From: Rhizobium hidalgonense
GTDB taxonomy: Bacteria > Pseudomonadota > Alphaproteobacteria > Rhizobiales > Rhizobiaceae
Reading direction: 5' to 3'
DNA: 64,000 nucleotides
Assembly (NCBI RefSeq): GCF_002914525.1
Contig: NZ_LODW01000043.1
Location: 108,577-172,576, forward strand
The translations under genes and the position numbers were made by a program. Below, piece after piece: positions 17,964-25,045 of the stretch (the stretch's first letter is position 1; each line of letters starts with the position of its first letter). The notes beneath the pieces were generated by a model that made no database searches, was not told where the DNA came from, and saw only the letters and a program-made list of their open reading frames with translations.

Positions 17964-18128
17964 ATGCTTCTGGAGCAACAGATTGAAGAGCTTCGCCTCG
18001 AACTGCGCGAAGCAATCGACCCGGTGGAGCGCCGCGAGATCGAAACCGAACTGGAGCTGGCCAGCGCCGAGCTGGCTGTGATCACCGCAGAGCAAGAGGG
18101 CGAAATCGACGCCGAGCCACCCTTCTGA
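17964..18128 (+). CDS. Small conserved coiled-coil protein
   Basis: A 54-residue reading frame from ATG 17964; AAGGAG at 17949-17954 gives 9-base spacing, while ATG 17955 would be too close to it. The sequence is highly charged and helical: MLLEQQIEELRLELREAIDP, then a repeat of acidic heptads, ending EIDAEPPF. It looks like a short coiled coil. Codon use and the ribosome-binding site support translation; I know of no function. It follows leader block A and ends before the convergent WGR gene. Confidence 0.55.
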   Translation: MLLEQQIEELRLELREAIDPVERREIETELELASAELAVITAEQEGEIDAEPPF

Positions 18129-18214
18129 GGGCGGCTTTTGCCATCGCCTTGCCTGACGCGCCGGCCGCCGCCTCAGGCTCGAAGGTTCGGCACGCCGAAT
18201 GCCGCCTGCGATCC

Positions 18215-18484
18215 TCAGGCAATCGTCTCTCGCGAGAGATGCGATCTGGGGCCGTAGCCGCGCCTCCGCTTCTGCCGAAGGAGTTTGAGGAAGAGCCCGA
18301 CCGCTTCCTCCTCACTCTCAAAATGACGTACCAGTCTTTGGCCGCTGGCGCCGATGCGGCCCCACCGGCGGATCAGACATGCTTCGCCAAACAGGTCGGG
18401 CTCGATCGACATCGCATAATAGCGCGCCATGTTCTTCCTGGCGTCCGTGCGTTCGACATATAGCTGGTAGGGCTGCGCGATCAT
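18215..18484 (-). CDS. WGR-domain protein
   Basis: An 89-residue protein consisting of little more than a WGR domain. Its motif RRWGRIGASGQ at about residues 39-49 carries the defining Trp-Gly-Arg, preceded by YQLYVERTDARKNMARYYAM and followed by a typical helix (ESEEEAVGLFLKLLRQK). WGR domains occur in eukaryotic PARPs and in bacterial MolR-like proteins, and are thought to bind nucleic acids. Small stand-alone WGR proteins are common on rhizobial plasmids; their role is unknown. The complete domain is present and the protein seems intact. Confidence 0.85.
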   Translation of the reverse strand: MIAQPYQLYVERTDARKNMARYYAMSIEPDLFGEACLIRRWGRIGASGQRLVRHFESEEEAVGLFLKLLRQKRRRGYGPRSHLSRETIA

Positions 18485-18989
18485 AACAGGCAGAATCAGA
18501 CAAGGCAGACTCCGCGTCCAACGAGATATTTGAATCGGTCGGTGTTCATCGATTCACGCCGATGATGGATTGTCGGGTTGAGGCTGATTGGGCGAGCCGC
18601 CTGTGGCGGACGGTGCTATGAGCTGCGCTCACCGAACCGCTTGCGGGTTTCGTCCCATTCGGGTGACGCCCCTCTCGCGGCCGCCGCTCGGGCGGCGGAT
18701 TATTCCAAGGCAATGGTCGAGCATCGGCAGCATGGCCGGCTGGACGCCGGGTACGGACACGGCGCCTGGGGCGCCGTGGTCTATCTCTCTCTGACGTCCC
18801 ATTGTGCACCCGCCACTCCGGCGTCAAGGACTGCGCGGCCCCTCCAATTTTCAGCCACCGTCCCTTCGGGCCATTGCCAGAAAATCGGTTCCTCCGCTTG
18901 CCGCCTTTGGCGGCCGCGTTCCGCGATCCTTGACCCCTCGCGGCTACGGTGCGGCCTCCTTTCGTCAGAGACAGAAAGGAGACAATACG
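18485..18989. other. Gene-free leader region with repeat block A copy 2
   Basis: About 505 bases. The left part must carry the WGR promoter; the right part has the second copy of leader block A. Open frames here lack family signatures. Confidence 0.5.
18818..18948 (+). repeat. Leader repeat block A, copy 2
   Basis: Counterpart of 17795-17925: CGTCAAGGAC, CTCCAATTTTC, AGAAAATCGG, GCGTTCCGCGATCCTTGACC. It ends about 40 bases before the start of the 161-residue gene. Confidence 0.6.
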
Positions 18990-19475
18990 ATGTCCGATGA
19001 CTGGTACTACACTCATCAACTCGCGGCGCTTTCAGGATTCAAGCTCGTGGTCCTTGCGAACCGGATCGGCTGCGCCGACGAATTCTCGCGGATGCTGCAC
19101 GACAGCTTGGCAGACGGCCTTGAACACGCAATCCGACGGACACGATCCATCCTGGCGCTGGAGCGCGAGCTCGCATGGAAACCGGATCCCGAAGGCTTCG
19201 CCGCGTTCCTGCTTCAAGGGGAACAAGAGTGCCTCGACAGATTCCGGATCATACTTCTCGACGAACTTGAAATTGACTACTTCACCTATGAGTACCGTAT
19301 CAACAATGGCGATTGGCATTCAGCGCTGTCGGCGGACTGCGACGGCATCCAGATCTGCTATCCCTGCACCATCGACATGACCGAGGCAGAGCTGGGCGGG
19401 CTCGGTCCAATCATCCGCGATATCTCCCGCGAGACTGGCATCGGCATCAGCGCCGCCCGTGTCGTCTACGATTGA
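18990..19475 (+). CDS. Conserved plasmid protein of unknown function
   Basis: A 161-residue protein from ATG 18990 with AAAGGAGA at 18976-18983; upstream open frame is leader. It is acidic and soluble, beginning MSDDWYYTHQLAALSGFKLV and containing YFTYEYRINNGDWHSALSAD. I recognise no domain. Codon use matches neighbouring genes and the ribosome-binding site is strong, so it is likely real. It is followed within 7 bases by a strong hairpin and then by the palindrome-rich non-coding region. Confidence 0.65.
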   Translation: MSDDWYYTHQLAALSGFKLVVLANRIGCADEFSRMLHDSLADGLEHAIRRTRSILALERELAWKPDPEGFAAFLLQGEQECLDRFRIILLDELEIDYFTYEYRINNGDWHSALSADCDGIQICYPCTIDMTEAELGGLGPIIRDISRETGIGISAARVVYD

Positions 19476-19481
19476 TGCTCG

Positions 19482-19508
19482 GCGAGAGACGGCTTGGCCG
19501 TCTCTCGC
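19482..19508 (+). terminator. Strong hairpin after the 161-residue gene
   Basis: A perfect 12-bp stem, GCGAGAGACGGC / GCCGTCTCTCGC, has a 3-base loop (TTG) and starts 7 bases after the stop. There is no T-run, so it may be a stabilising or attenuating hairpin rather than an intrinsic terminator. It is the first of a chain of palindromes reaching 20163. Confidence 0.6.
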
Positions 19509-19557
19509 GATCTTCCGTTCCCTTGACCGCTTGCCGGCATCGAGCCTGCGCGCGATC

Positions 19558-19744
19558 TTGAGGGGAGAGACTTGCCGCCTCTCCCCTCAAACACCCCTCT
19601 CCATGCGGTGCGGGTCGAGACCCGCCCGGCCTTTCGGGCCGGTAGGCGGACGCTGCCGCGACTTCCTCAAACAAGACGGAGGAGAGGATCACCGTGCGCT
19701 TCGCCCTCATGCTAGGGCATCCGCTCCCGGTGATCCTCTCCTCC
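19558..19744. repeat. Cluster of perfect inverted repeats, left part
   Basis: Consecutive perfect stems are 19558-19569/19579-19590 (12 bp), 19611-19616/19619-19624 (6 bp), 19626-19631/19637-19642 (6 bp), and 19678-19694/19728-19744 (17 bp). The last has an inner 5-bp hairpin, 19703-19707/19714-19718. No gene overlaps them. They are part of one gene-free, self-complementary region that continues to 20163. Confidence 0.8.
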
Positions 19745-19840
19745 TGCGGTGCGCTCGCCGTCTCATCGTTCGCATGCCATCGATGCCGGCTCCCTTCGGT
19801 CACGGACATCACGGCAGCTCACGACGACAGCTCGCTTCAG

Positions 19841-19986
19841 CATCTCTCACCAAATCGGCCCCGCCACCGCGCTGTTCCTCCGGCGCGGATCACAGGCTTG
19901 CGCCTGTGATCGCTGTTGCTTTGTCTGACGACTCGCAACAGCATGGCGCCTCGGGCACGGCGTCCGGGCCGATTTGGTGAGAGATG
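19841..19986. ncRNA. Candidate structured element (five-way junction), unknown
   Basis: An outer perfect 21-bp stem (19841-19861 with 19966-19986) encloses four side-by-side hairpins. These are 19867-19872/19883-19888 (6 bp), 19889-19897/19902-19910 (9 bp, extendable to 10), 19912-19919/19935-19942 (8 bp), and 19946-19950/19959-19963 (5 bp with one G-T pair). Hairpins two and three are directly adjacent, as expected of stacked helices. The pairing is visible on either strand, so strand and whether it acts as RNA or single-stranded DNA cannot be told. It matches no RNA family I know. Confidence 0.5.
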
Positions 19987-19994
19987 GCAGGATA

Positions 19995-20016
19995 GGCTAT
20001 TGGTATACCAATAGCC
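19995..20016. promoter_or_regulatory. 22-bp perfect palindrome
   Basis: GGCTATTGGTA followed directly by its complement TACCAATAGCC, with no spacer. Perfect long dyads like this are typical of dimeric regulator or recombinase sites. No start codon follows closely. Confidence 0.6.
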
Positions 20017-20019
20017 GTT

Positions 20020-20163
20020 TCGCCCGAGGGGCGATTGTCGCTATGGCGAGCCGGCGACGGAGGCGTCGCCCATTTCCCGTCGATCCAGAGAAGAGACACC
20101 ACCGCGAAGAGGCGTCGGGCCCACGGGCAAGTTGGGGCGGGTGACCGCTTGGGTCATCGACGG
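20020..20163. repeat. Cluster of perfect inverted repeats, right part
   Basis: Stems are 20020-20025/20029-20034 (6 bp), 20053-20059/20064-20070 (7 bp), and 20077-20084/20156-20163 (8 bp). The last encloses a smaller 20142-20146/20152-20156 hairpin that shares base 20156. The cluster continues the palindromic chain and ends 30 bases before the octamer array. Confidence 0.7.
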
Positions 20164-20193
20164 CCGGATGCGATCGGGAACAACATATTTTCG

Positions 20194-20545
20194 GCGAATA
20201 GGTGAATGCGCGAATGAGCGAACAGGCGAAATGCCGATCCGCCGATTCAGCAATTGGGTGGTTGGGTAGATCGGCAAGTCGGTGAACAGGGGTCTGAGCG
20301 CATCGGTCTTTGAGAGAATAAGGCGCTCGGTGAATCAGCACATGTGTGAACCGGCGAATAGGTGTTTGCGCAAATGGGCGAATAGGTGACACGCCGATCC
20401 GCCGAATGATCAATTAGGCGATTGGGTAAATCGGCGTATGAGCGAACGGGGGTTTACGCGTATCGGCGGATGAGTGAATGCGCGACTCAGCGAATAGGTG
20501 GCTGTGCGAATGAGCGAATAGGGAAATCGCCGATCTGCCGGATGG
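20194..20545. repeat. Degenerate octamer array in strict 8-bp phase (44 units)
   Basis: From 20194 the sequence divides without a single indel into 44 octamers. The most frequent is GCGAATAG (20194, 20354, 20378, 20490, 20514); variants include GTGAATGC, GCGAATGA, GCGAACAG and CCGATCCG. Most units follow G-Y-G-A-A/T-T/C-N-R/C. A higher-order repeat of 160 bp (20 octamers) links 20234 with 20394 and 20290 with 20450; a third partial copy starts at 20530. The array is non-coding and stops at the target site of the IS256-family element. The function is unknown. Confidence 0.85.
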
Positions 20546-20547
20546 GC

Positions 20548-20555
20548 TTTTTAGG
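20548..20555. repeat. Target site duplication, left copy
   Basis: TTTTTAGG directly left of the IS256-family element; the same 8 bases follow its right end at 21894-21901. An 8-bp duplication is normal for the family. Confidence 0.85.
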
Positions 20556-21893
20556 GGTAGTGTGCGGGAGGTTCTGCAAAAATCCGTTGAGGATCTGAGC
20601 GGCCATGGCAGGCTGGTGATGTCTAACGTCACCAACTCCGTAGGAGCCCCACCATGACCAGGAGTGAGAATAAACCATCGATAGCCGCCGTCAAAGATTT
20701 GATGCGTGCGACCGGGACGCGTTGCGCAGGATTGTGCAGGATCTGCTGCAAGAGATGCTGGAAGGCGAGATGACCGAGGCGCTCGGCGCCGCGAAGAGTG
20801 AACGGGCTGAGGCCCGGATCGGCTATCGGTCCGGGCATTACAATCGGACTCTGATCACGCGGGTCGGCAAGCTCGAACTGCGGGTGCCGCAGGACCGCGA
20901 TGGGCGGTTTTCAACTGAGCTGTTTGAGCGCTATCAACGCTCCGAACAGACGCTGGTAGCGTCACTGGCAGAGATGTACGTTCAGGGCGTTTCGACCCGG
21001 AAGGTGAAGGCGATCACCGAAGAGCTATGCGGCCACAGCTTCTCCGCCTCGACCATATCGGCGATCAACAAGCGACTGGACGAGAGCTTGACGGCCTTTG
21101 CCCAACGTCGGCTGGACGAGCCGTTCGCCTAACTCATCATCGATGCGAAGTACGAAAAGGTCCGCCAGGCAGGTGTAGTTCGCTCGTGCGCCGTGCTCGT
21201 CGCGCTCGGGGTCGATTGGGAAGGGCGTCGTCAGATCCTTGCAGTCGAGCTTGCCAACCGAGAGAGCCACTCGTCGTGGAAGGAATTCCTGCTCGGCCTC
21301 AAACAGCGCGGACTGCACGGTGTCGAATACATCGTTGCCGATGACCATGCCGGCTTGCGCGCGGCCGTTCGCGAGGTTCTGCCCGACGCATGGTTCCAGC
21401 GCTGCTATGTCCACTTCCTTCGCAACGCACTCGATCACCTGCCGCGCAAAGCAGACGACGATTGCCTCCAGGAACTGCGTTGGATCTATGATCGCCGTGA
21501 ATTGTCAGAGGCCAAGAGCGACCTCGCTGCTTGGCTGAGGAAATGGTCACCGCGATATCCCAAACTCGCGAGCTGGGCGGAGGAGGCCATCGAGGAGACT
21601 TTCACTTTCTACCGGCTACCGCGCCAGCACCACAAACACATGAAATCTACCAACATGCTCGAGCGCTTCAATGAGGAGATCAAACGCAGGACCATCGTGC
21701 TGCGCATCTTCCCCAACGAGGACAGTTGCCTCCGCCTCATCCGCTCGCTCGCCGTGGAGACCCACGAAAACTGGCTCGAGGCCAACCGCTATCTCAACAT
21801 GAACGACTTGAAGGAGATGAAGAAAGCCGATCTACGTCAAGCAGCCTGACCAGCAGGCCAAGCCGCTATTTGCAGGACTTGCCGTACACGACC
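20556..21893. mobile_element. IS256-family insertion sequence, inactive
   Basis: A 1338-bp element bounded by TTTTTAGG duplications. Its ends form imperfect terminal inverted repeats: GGTAGTGTGCGGGAGGTTCT on the left against GGTCGTGTACGGCAAGTCCT read inward from the right. It contains one transposase gene with two lesions. It inserted at the right edge of the octamer array, separating it from the sequence now at 21902. Confidence 0.85.
20654..21849 (+). pseudogene. IS256-family (mutator-type) transposase, broken twice
   Basis: The first ATG (20654, MTRSENKPSIAA) is in one frame. The conserved protein (IVQDLLQEMLEGEMTEALGA, YRSGHYNRTLITRVGKLELR) is in another, so a one-base shift lies near 20690-20700. 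The conserved stretch DEPFA(Y)LI is cut by TAA at 21130-21132, where relatives have a Tyr codon. The rest (LVALGVDWEGRRQILAVEL, ADDHAGLRA, RCYVHFLRNALDH, KSTNMLERFNEEIKRRT) includes the DDE-region residues. A full protein would be about 395 residues. Two independent lesions mean it probably cannot move itself. Confidence 0.85.
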
Positions 21894-21901
21894 TTTTTAG
21901 G
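21894..21901. repeat. Target site duplication, right copy
   Basis: TTTTTAGG directly right of the IS256-family element, identical to 20548-20555. Confidence 0.85.
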
Positions 21902-22044
21902 CAACTGGCATCGGGCGATGAAATGTACCCAGGTCCCGCCAGCGAACGCACCTTTCATGAGTTCTGAGGGCGGGTTTACTGCACGGCGCATTTCGGCAAC
22001 GCGTCAGGGTTCGGACTTGTGAAACCTCTACCGGTTGCAAATAA

Positions 22045-22060
22045 TTATACTGAAGTATAA
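22045..22060. promoter_or_regulatory. Shared conjugation-region operator, site 1
   Basis: TTATACTGAAGTATAA, a perfect 7-bp dyad with a 2-base centre, lies 80 bp before the gene at 22141. It is the best copy of a motif found at five intergenic places between 22 and 44 kb. Confidence 0.7.
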
Positions 22061-22140
22061 GTATCACGCGACGCCGGTTTTCGCCCTCTGCTCGGCTGGT
22101 CCAGCTGCCAATCCTCCGTTTGATGAACGCAGGTTTTTCG

Positions 22141-22941
22141 ATGACACACAGCCGATCTCTCCTGACCAAGGAATGGTACAAGGTCCCGCTTTGCGTCGAC
22201 TGTCCGAGCTGCGGCGCGCAAACGCGATCTGCCGGCATCGTTGTGGGGCCGTCGAGCTTGATTGGAGATCCCGTCGACTCCGCCGAAAACGATATCCTGA
22301 CGAGGACCCCGGCTTTACTGGACGGGTTTGCATTTGTCGAAACGCTGAGCGGTCGAACTCAAAATATCGAGCGCTTCGTCGTCAACCGCTTCCATAGCAT
22401 ATTCGCTTTCAGAAACGATTGCTTGATGCCGATTTGTGAGCATTGCACCGAGGGTCTCGCACCGCCGACGATCCGGTCTTCAGTGATGAATGGTTTCGTG
22501 CGTTTGGGGCAGAGGCGGCTGCTCGTGAATGAACGGGTGCTGATCTTCGCGTCGAACGCGGTCCTGACAGAGTTTCGCGGCGGCACATCGATCGAGGAAA
22601 CCGATTTCCCGTATCCCGACTACGCGGTTGTGCTCGTCTGCGACACGGAGAGCCCAGGTGGCGATAGCGGTACACTCGAATTGTGGCATAGCATCGCGTG
22701 CAACGACTACGCCATTCTTGTCAGGGGGCATGACGGTCGCGAGGTACTTCGCGACGCCGTCAACGACGATTTGGCCAGTGTGGTGGCCACCGTCTCCGAT
22801 CTTGGCTTGGTGCTGACACAGCTTCATCTCGCGCAGGCGTCGTCACCATATTGCGCGCTTGCCCGCGATCTCTTTCTCAAAGCGCTCGGCGATGCCGGGT
22901 ATCAGCAGGAATATCAGGAGGCGGATCATGCAGATCTCTAG
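22141..22941 (+). CDS. Protein of unknown function with N-terminal Cys cluster
   Basis: A 266-residue protein. I use ATG 22141 (CAGG about 10 bases upstream); ATG 22123 is possible. Near the N-terminus is CVDCPSC, which could bind zinc, and later CEHC. The rest shows no membrane segment or known domain. The gene follows operator site 1, overlaps the lipoprotein gene downstream by 14 bases, and lies just ahead of the virB operon. It is therefore probably an accessory or regulatory conjugation gene. Rhizobial virB-type transfer operons in R. etli p42d and S. meliloti pSymA are repressed by RctA; I cannot show that this is RctA. Confidence 0.55.
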   Translation: MTHSRSLLTKEWYKVPLCVDCPSCGAQTRSAGIVVGPSSLIGDPVDSAENDILTRTPALLDGFAFVETLSGRTQNIERFVVNRFHSIFAFRNDCLMPICEHCTEGLAPPTIRSSVMNGFVRLGQRRLLVNERVLIFASNAVLTEFRGGTSIEETDFPYPDYAVVLVCDTESPGGDSGTLELWHSIACNDYAILVRGHDGREVLRDAVNDDLASVVATVSDLGLVLTQLHLAQASSPYCALARDLFLKALGDAGYQQEYQEADHADL

Positions 22942-23389
22942 AGCACTATCGCGACTTCTCGCCATTCCGCTCGTTCTTTCGGGATGCGCGCAATTACCGC
23001 CACCAGCGCGGCCGTCGCCGGCACCACCATTTGCATATCTGAGCCTCACAGCCTGCCGAGACTATCGAAGCAATATCGTCGAGTGCCAGCTGGAATATGG
23101 CACGAAGTTTGGGCGGCATCGCCTTGGCCCGGTACAAGAGGTCGCGCTCGCCCTGGCGACCGATCGTGAGGACGTTCGGTATCAGGTATCGTCGTGCTCG
23201 CCCGCGCCGAGAGTCCAGCGGCAGTTGCCAAATTTCGTGTGCCGAATCTATGGCACTCAATCAGGAGCTGATGTCGGCTCTGTGTTGATCAAGGGTGGTA
23301 CGGCGGTTCGCCTCGCGCGAATTCTTGGCGATCGGGAACAATTTGAATACCGGTGGACGCCTGACCCGTGGTCGCGCCTAAGGGATTGA
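22928..23389 (+). CDS. Predicted lipoprotein, conjugation-associated
   Basis: A 153-residue protein from ATG 22928, overlapping the previous gene by 14 bases. The N-terminus is a short signal with a lipobox, LAIPLVLSGC, predicting lipid attachment at Cys20 and an envelope location. The mature part starts with a proline-rich linker (PPPARPSPAPPF). It contains four further cysteines that could form two disulfides, as expected for a periplasmic protein. I recognise no domain; weak resemblance in the C-terminal part to the nuclease-fold proteins at 41.8-43.7 kb is not enough for a call. Co-location suggests a T4SS accessory or surface-exclusion role. Confidence 0.6.
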   Translation: MQISRALSRLLAIPLVLSGCAQLPPPARPSPAPPFAYLSLTACRDYRSNIVECQLEYGTKFGRHRLGPVQEVALALATDREDVRYQVSSCSPAPRVQRQLPNFVCRIYGTQSGADVGSVLIKGGTAVRLARILGDREQFEYRWTPDPWSRLRD

Positions 23390-23435
23390 AGTTTCTTGTG
23401 AATTTTTTGGCGCAGAAGGCGCAACTCTCCGAGAA

Positions 23436-23451
23436 TTATACTCAAGTGCAA
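23436..23451. promoter_or_regulatory. Shared operator motif, site 2 (weak half)
   Basis: TTATACTCAAGTGCAA; the left half is perfect and the right half has two changes. It lies 56 bases before site 3, in front of the virB operon, so the operon promoter has two motif copies. Confidence 0.6.
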
Positions 23452-23491
23452 TTTTTCGGTTGATTTCCAGGCCGGGATACAGTTCAAACTA

Positions 23492-23507
23492 TTATACCGC
23501 AGTATAA
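23492..23507. promoter_or_regulatory. Shared operator motif, site 3, at the virB promoter
   Basis: TTATACCGCAGTATAA lies 20 bases before the virB1 ATG. Being so close to the gene, bound protein would block transcription or its early steps. With site 2 it makes a paired arrangement typical of cooperative repression. Confidence 0.7.
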
Positions 23508-23526
23508 TTCATGAACTGGTTTGGCC

Positions 23527-24675
23527 ATGTTTCTCAGTCCGCTTTCTCCCCTCCAGAGACCGCAAACCGAATGGTCGCGACACGTTTTTTGGCCAGCACT
23601 TACATCTGTTGTTATCCTGACGTCTTTCACCGCCAGTACCGGGAAGGGCGGTCAGTTTATCGTAGCCGCGCCACCGCCTCAGCGAGGCGACCGGCTGCGC
23701 TCTGTTGACAACTTCAAATCAGGCGTCGCTCCAACCCAGCCGAGTTTGGCTGCCGTGGGCGCGGCGACCAAGGTGAGCGTAGCCTCGCCGCCGGCAATCG
23801 ATTGGACCAATTTCTCACAGCGGATCGGTGAACCCGACACTGCCGAAAAGATGACGCCCAGCCTGTCTCCACTGGGGACAAATGTGGTCGACACGATGGA
23901 AAGCAGCCTTGACGCGCGAGGCACGGCCTCGAGCGGAGCTGCCGGAGCCAAATCAGGCGTTTATTCGTCGATCGGCGTTTTTTCCGCTGATGATCAGCCG
24001 GTGATCGCGCCCGCCAACCAGGCAGGCGAGCCTCGCAAGAGCAGCGCGGCGGCCGGAGCGCGACCTGACCTCATTGCCCAAATGCCCCAGGAGTATACCG
24101 CGCTTGCCATAAAGATCGCCGTCGAAGAGGGCGTCGATCCGAACTGGGTGCTGTCGATCATGCGCGCCGAGAATGGCGATTTCGATCCCGAACTGGTCAG
24201 TGCCGCTGGCGCCATCGGCCTGATGCAGGTCATGCCGAAGATTGGGAAGGCTTTCGGCGCTGCCGACCTTACGGATCCCGAGCAGAATATCCGTGCCGGT
24301 ACCCGCTTCCTGCGCCTCCTCATCGACAAATATCGCAATCCGGTTCTCGTCGCCTCCGCCTACAATGCCGGCGAACCCCGCGTCGACGCGCGTCATTCCT
24401 TGCCGCTGATTCAGGAGACGGCTGACTATGTGGCGCGGGCCGTTGGCTACTACACGGGTACATCGTCACCTTCATCAGCTTCAAGCACTGCCAACGCAGC
24501 TCCGTCCGCCCCGGCCCCTGGTCGTCCTACAGGTCGGGCTGATCGGGCTAGATCCCCAATGCTTGTCTTTTCCATTTTAGGCACGCCCGTGGCGGCGAGC
24601 CGCAGCCAAGAGGAGGCCGCCGCAATCCCATTCGGCGGCCCGGTAAAAATCGTCAAGGAAGAGGTGCTCCCATGA
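23527..24675 (+). CDS. virB1: VirB1-like lytic transglycosylase
   Basis: A 382-residue protein from ATG 23527 (a TTG two codons earlier is less likely). An N-terminal hydrophobic segment (HVFWPALTSVVILTSF) can act as signal or anchor. A Ser/Pro/Ala-rich linker follows. The transglycosylase SLT domain covers about residues 185-310, with the catalytic Glu in MRAENGDFDPEL, then AAGAIGLMQVMPKIG and ASAYNAGEPRV. VirB1 enzymes open peptidoglycan locally so the secretion channel can cross the wall. It is the first gene of a 13-gene operon; its end overlaps virB2 by 4 bases. The long linkers are unusual next to Ti-plasmid VirB1 but common in rhizobial transfer systems. Confidence 0.85.
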   Translation: MFLSPLSPLQRPQTEWSRHVFWPALTSVVILTSFTASTGKGGQFIVAAPPPQRGDRLRSVDNFKSGVAPTQPSLAAVGAATKVSVASPPAIDWTNFSQRIGEPDTAEKMTPSLSPLGTNVVDTMESSLDARGTASSGAAGAKSGVYSSIGVFSADDQPVIAPANQAGEPRKSSAAAGARPDLIAQMPQEYTALAIKIAVEEGVDPNWVLSIMRAENGDFDPELVSAAGAIGLMQVMPKIGKAFGAADLTDPEQNIRAGTRFLRLLIDKYRNPVLVASAYNAGEPRVDARHSLPLIQETADYVARAVGYYTGTSSPSSASSTANAAPSAPAPGRPTGRADRARSPMLVFSILGTPVAASRSQEEAAAIPFGGPVKIVKEEVLP

Positions 24676-25043
24676 ATCGTTCCGAATATGCAGTCCAGAT
24701 CCTCGTCGTCTACGGGCGCGCGGTCTGGTACTCGCTGATGAGACAAAAGTGGATCGGCAATGCCGCAGTCATCGTCACCGCCAGCCTGATCCTCCTCATC
24801 AGTCAATTTGAGCCAGCCGCTGCGCAAAATCTCGATGCGTTGCAGAACGCCGCCGACCGGCTGGTACAATTCTTTACCGGGCCCTTCGGCCGCTCGGTCG
24901 GGGCGATCGCCTTCATCGGAATGTTTCTGGCGGCAGCCTTCGGATACTGGTCCTGGGGCGCGCTGCTTCGCGTCGGCGGAAGCCTTGCCGGCATGTTTGC
25001 CGCCGCCGAACTCGTCGACTTCCTGGCTGGCGGCGGATCCTGA
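24672..25043 (+). CDS. virB2: VirB2 pilin subunit
   Basis: A 123-residue protein starting in an ATGA overlap with virB1. A long basic N-terminal leader and hydrophobic stretch (IGNAAVIVTASLILLISQF) end at EPAAAQ, a likely signal-peptidase site. The mature part has two hydrophobic helices (SVGAIAFIGMFLAAAFGYWS, GGSLAGMFAAAELVDFL) as in TrbC/VirB2 pilins. It should form the conjugative pilus. Position between virB1 and virB3 and size agree. It is clearly different from the Ti-type VirB2 relic at 59.2 kb. Confidence 0.85.
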   Translation: MNRSEYAVQILVVYGRAVWYSLMRQKWIGNAAVIVTASLILLISQFEPAAAQNLDALQNAADRLVQFFTGPFGRSVGAIAFIGMFLAAAFGYWSWGALLRVGGSLAGMFAAAELVDFLAGGGS

Positions 25044-25045
25044 TC

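Noticed and set aside
19997..20413. 138-residue minus-strand frame through the octamer array
   Set aside because: Its repeating Pro/Ile/Arg/Phe/Ala/His pattern is the translation of an 8-bp repeat; no start signal or family.
20194..20545. Octamer array as a CRISPR array
   Set aside because: There are no spacers or 25-40-bp repeats; the period is 8 bp and units are degenerate. No cas gene is near.
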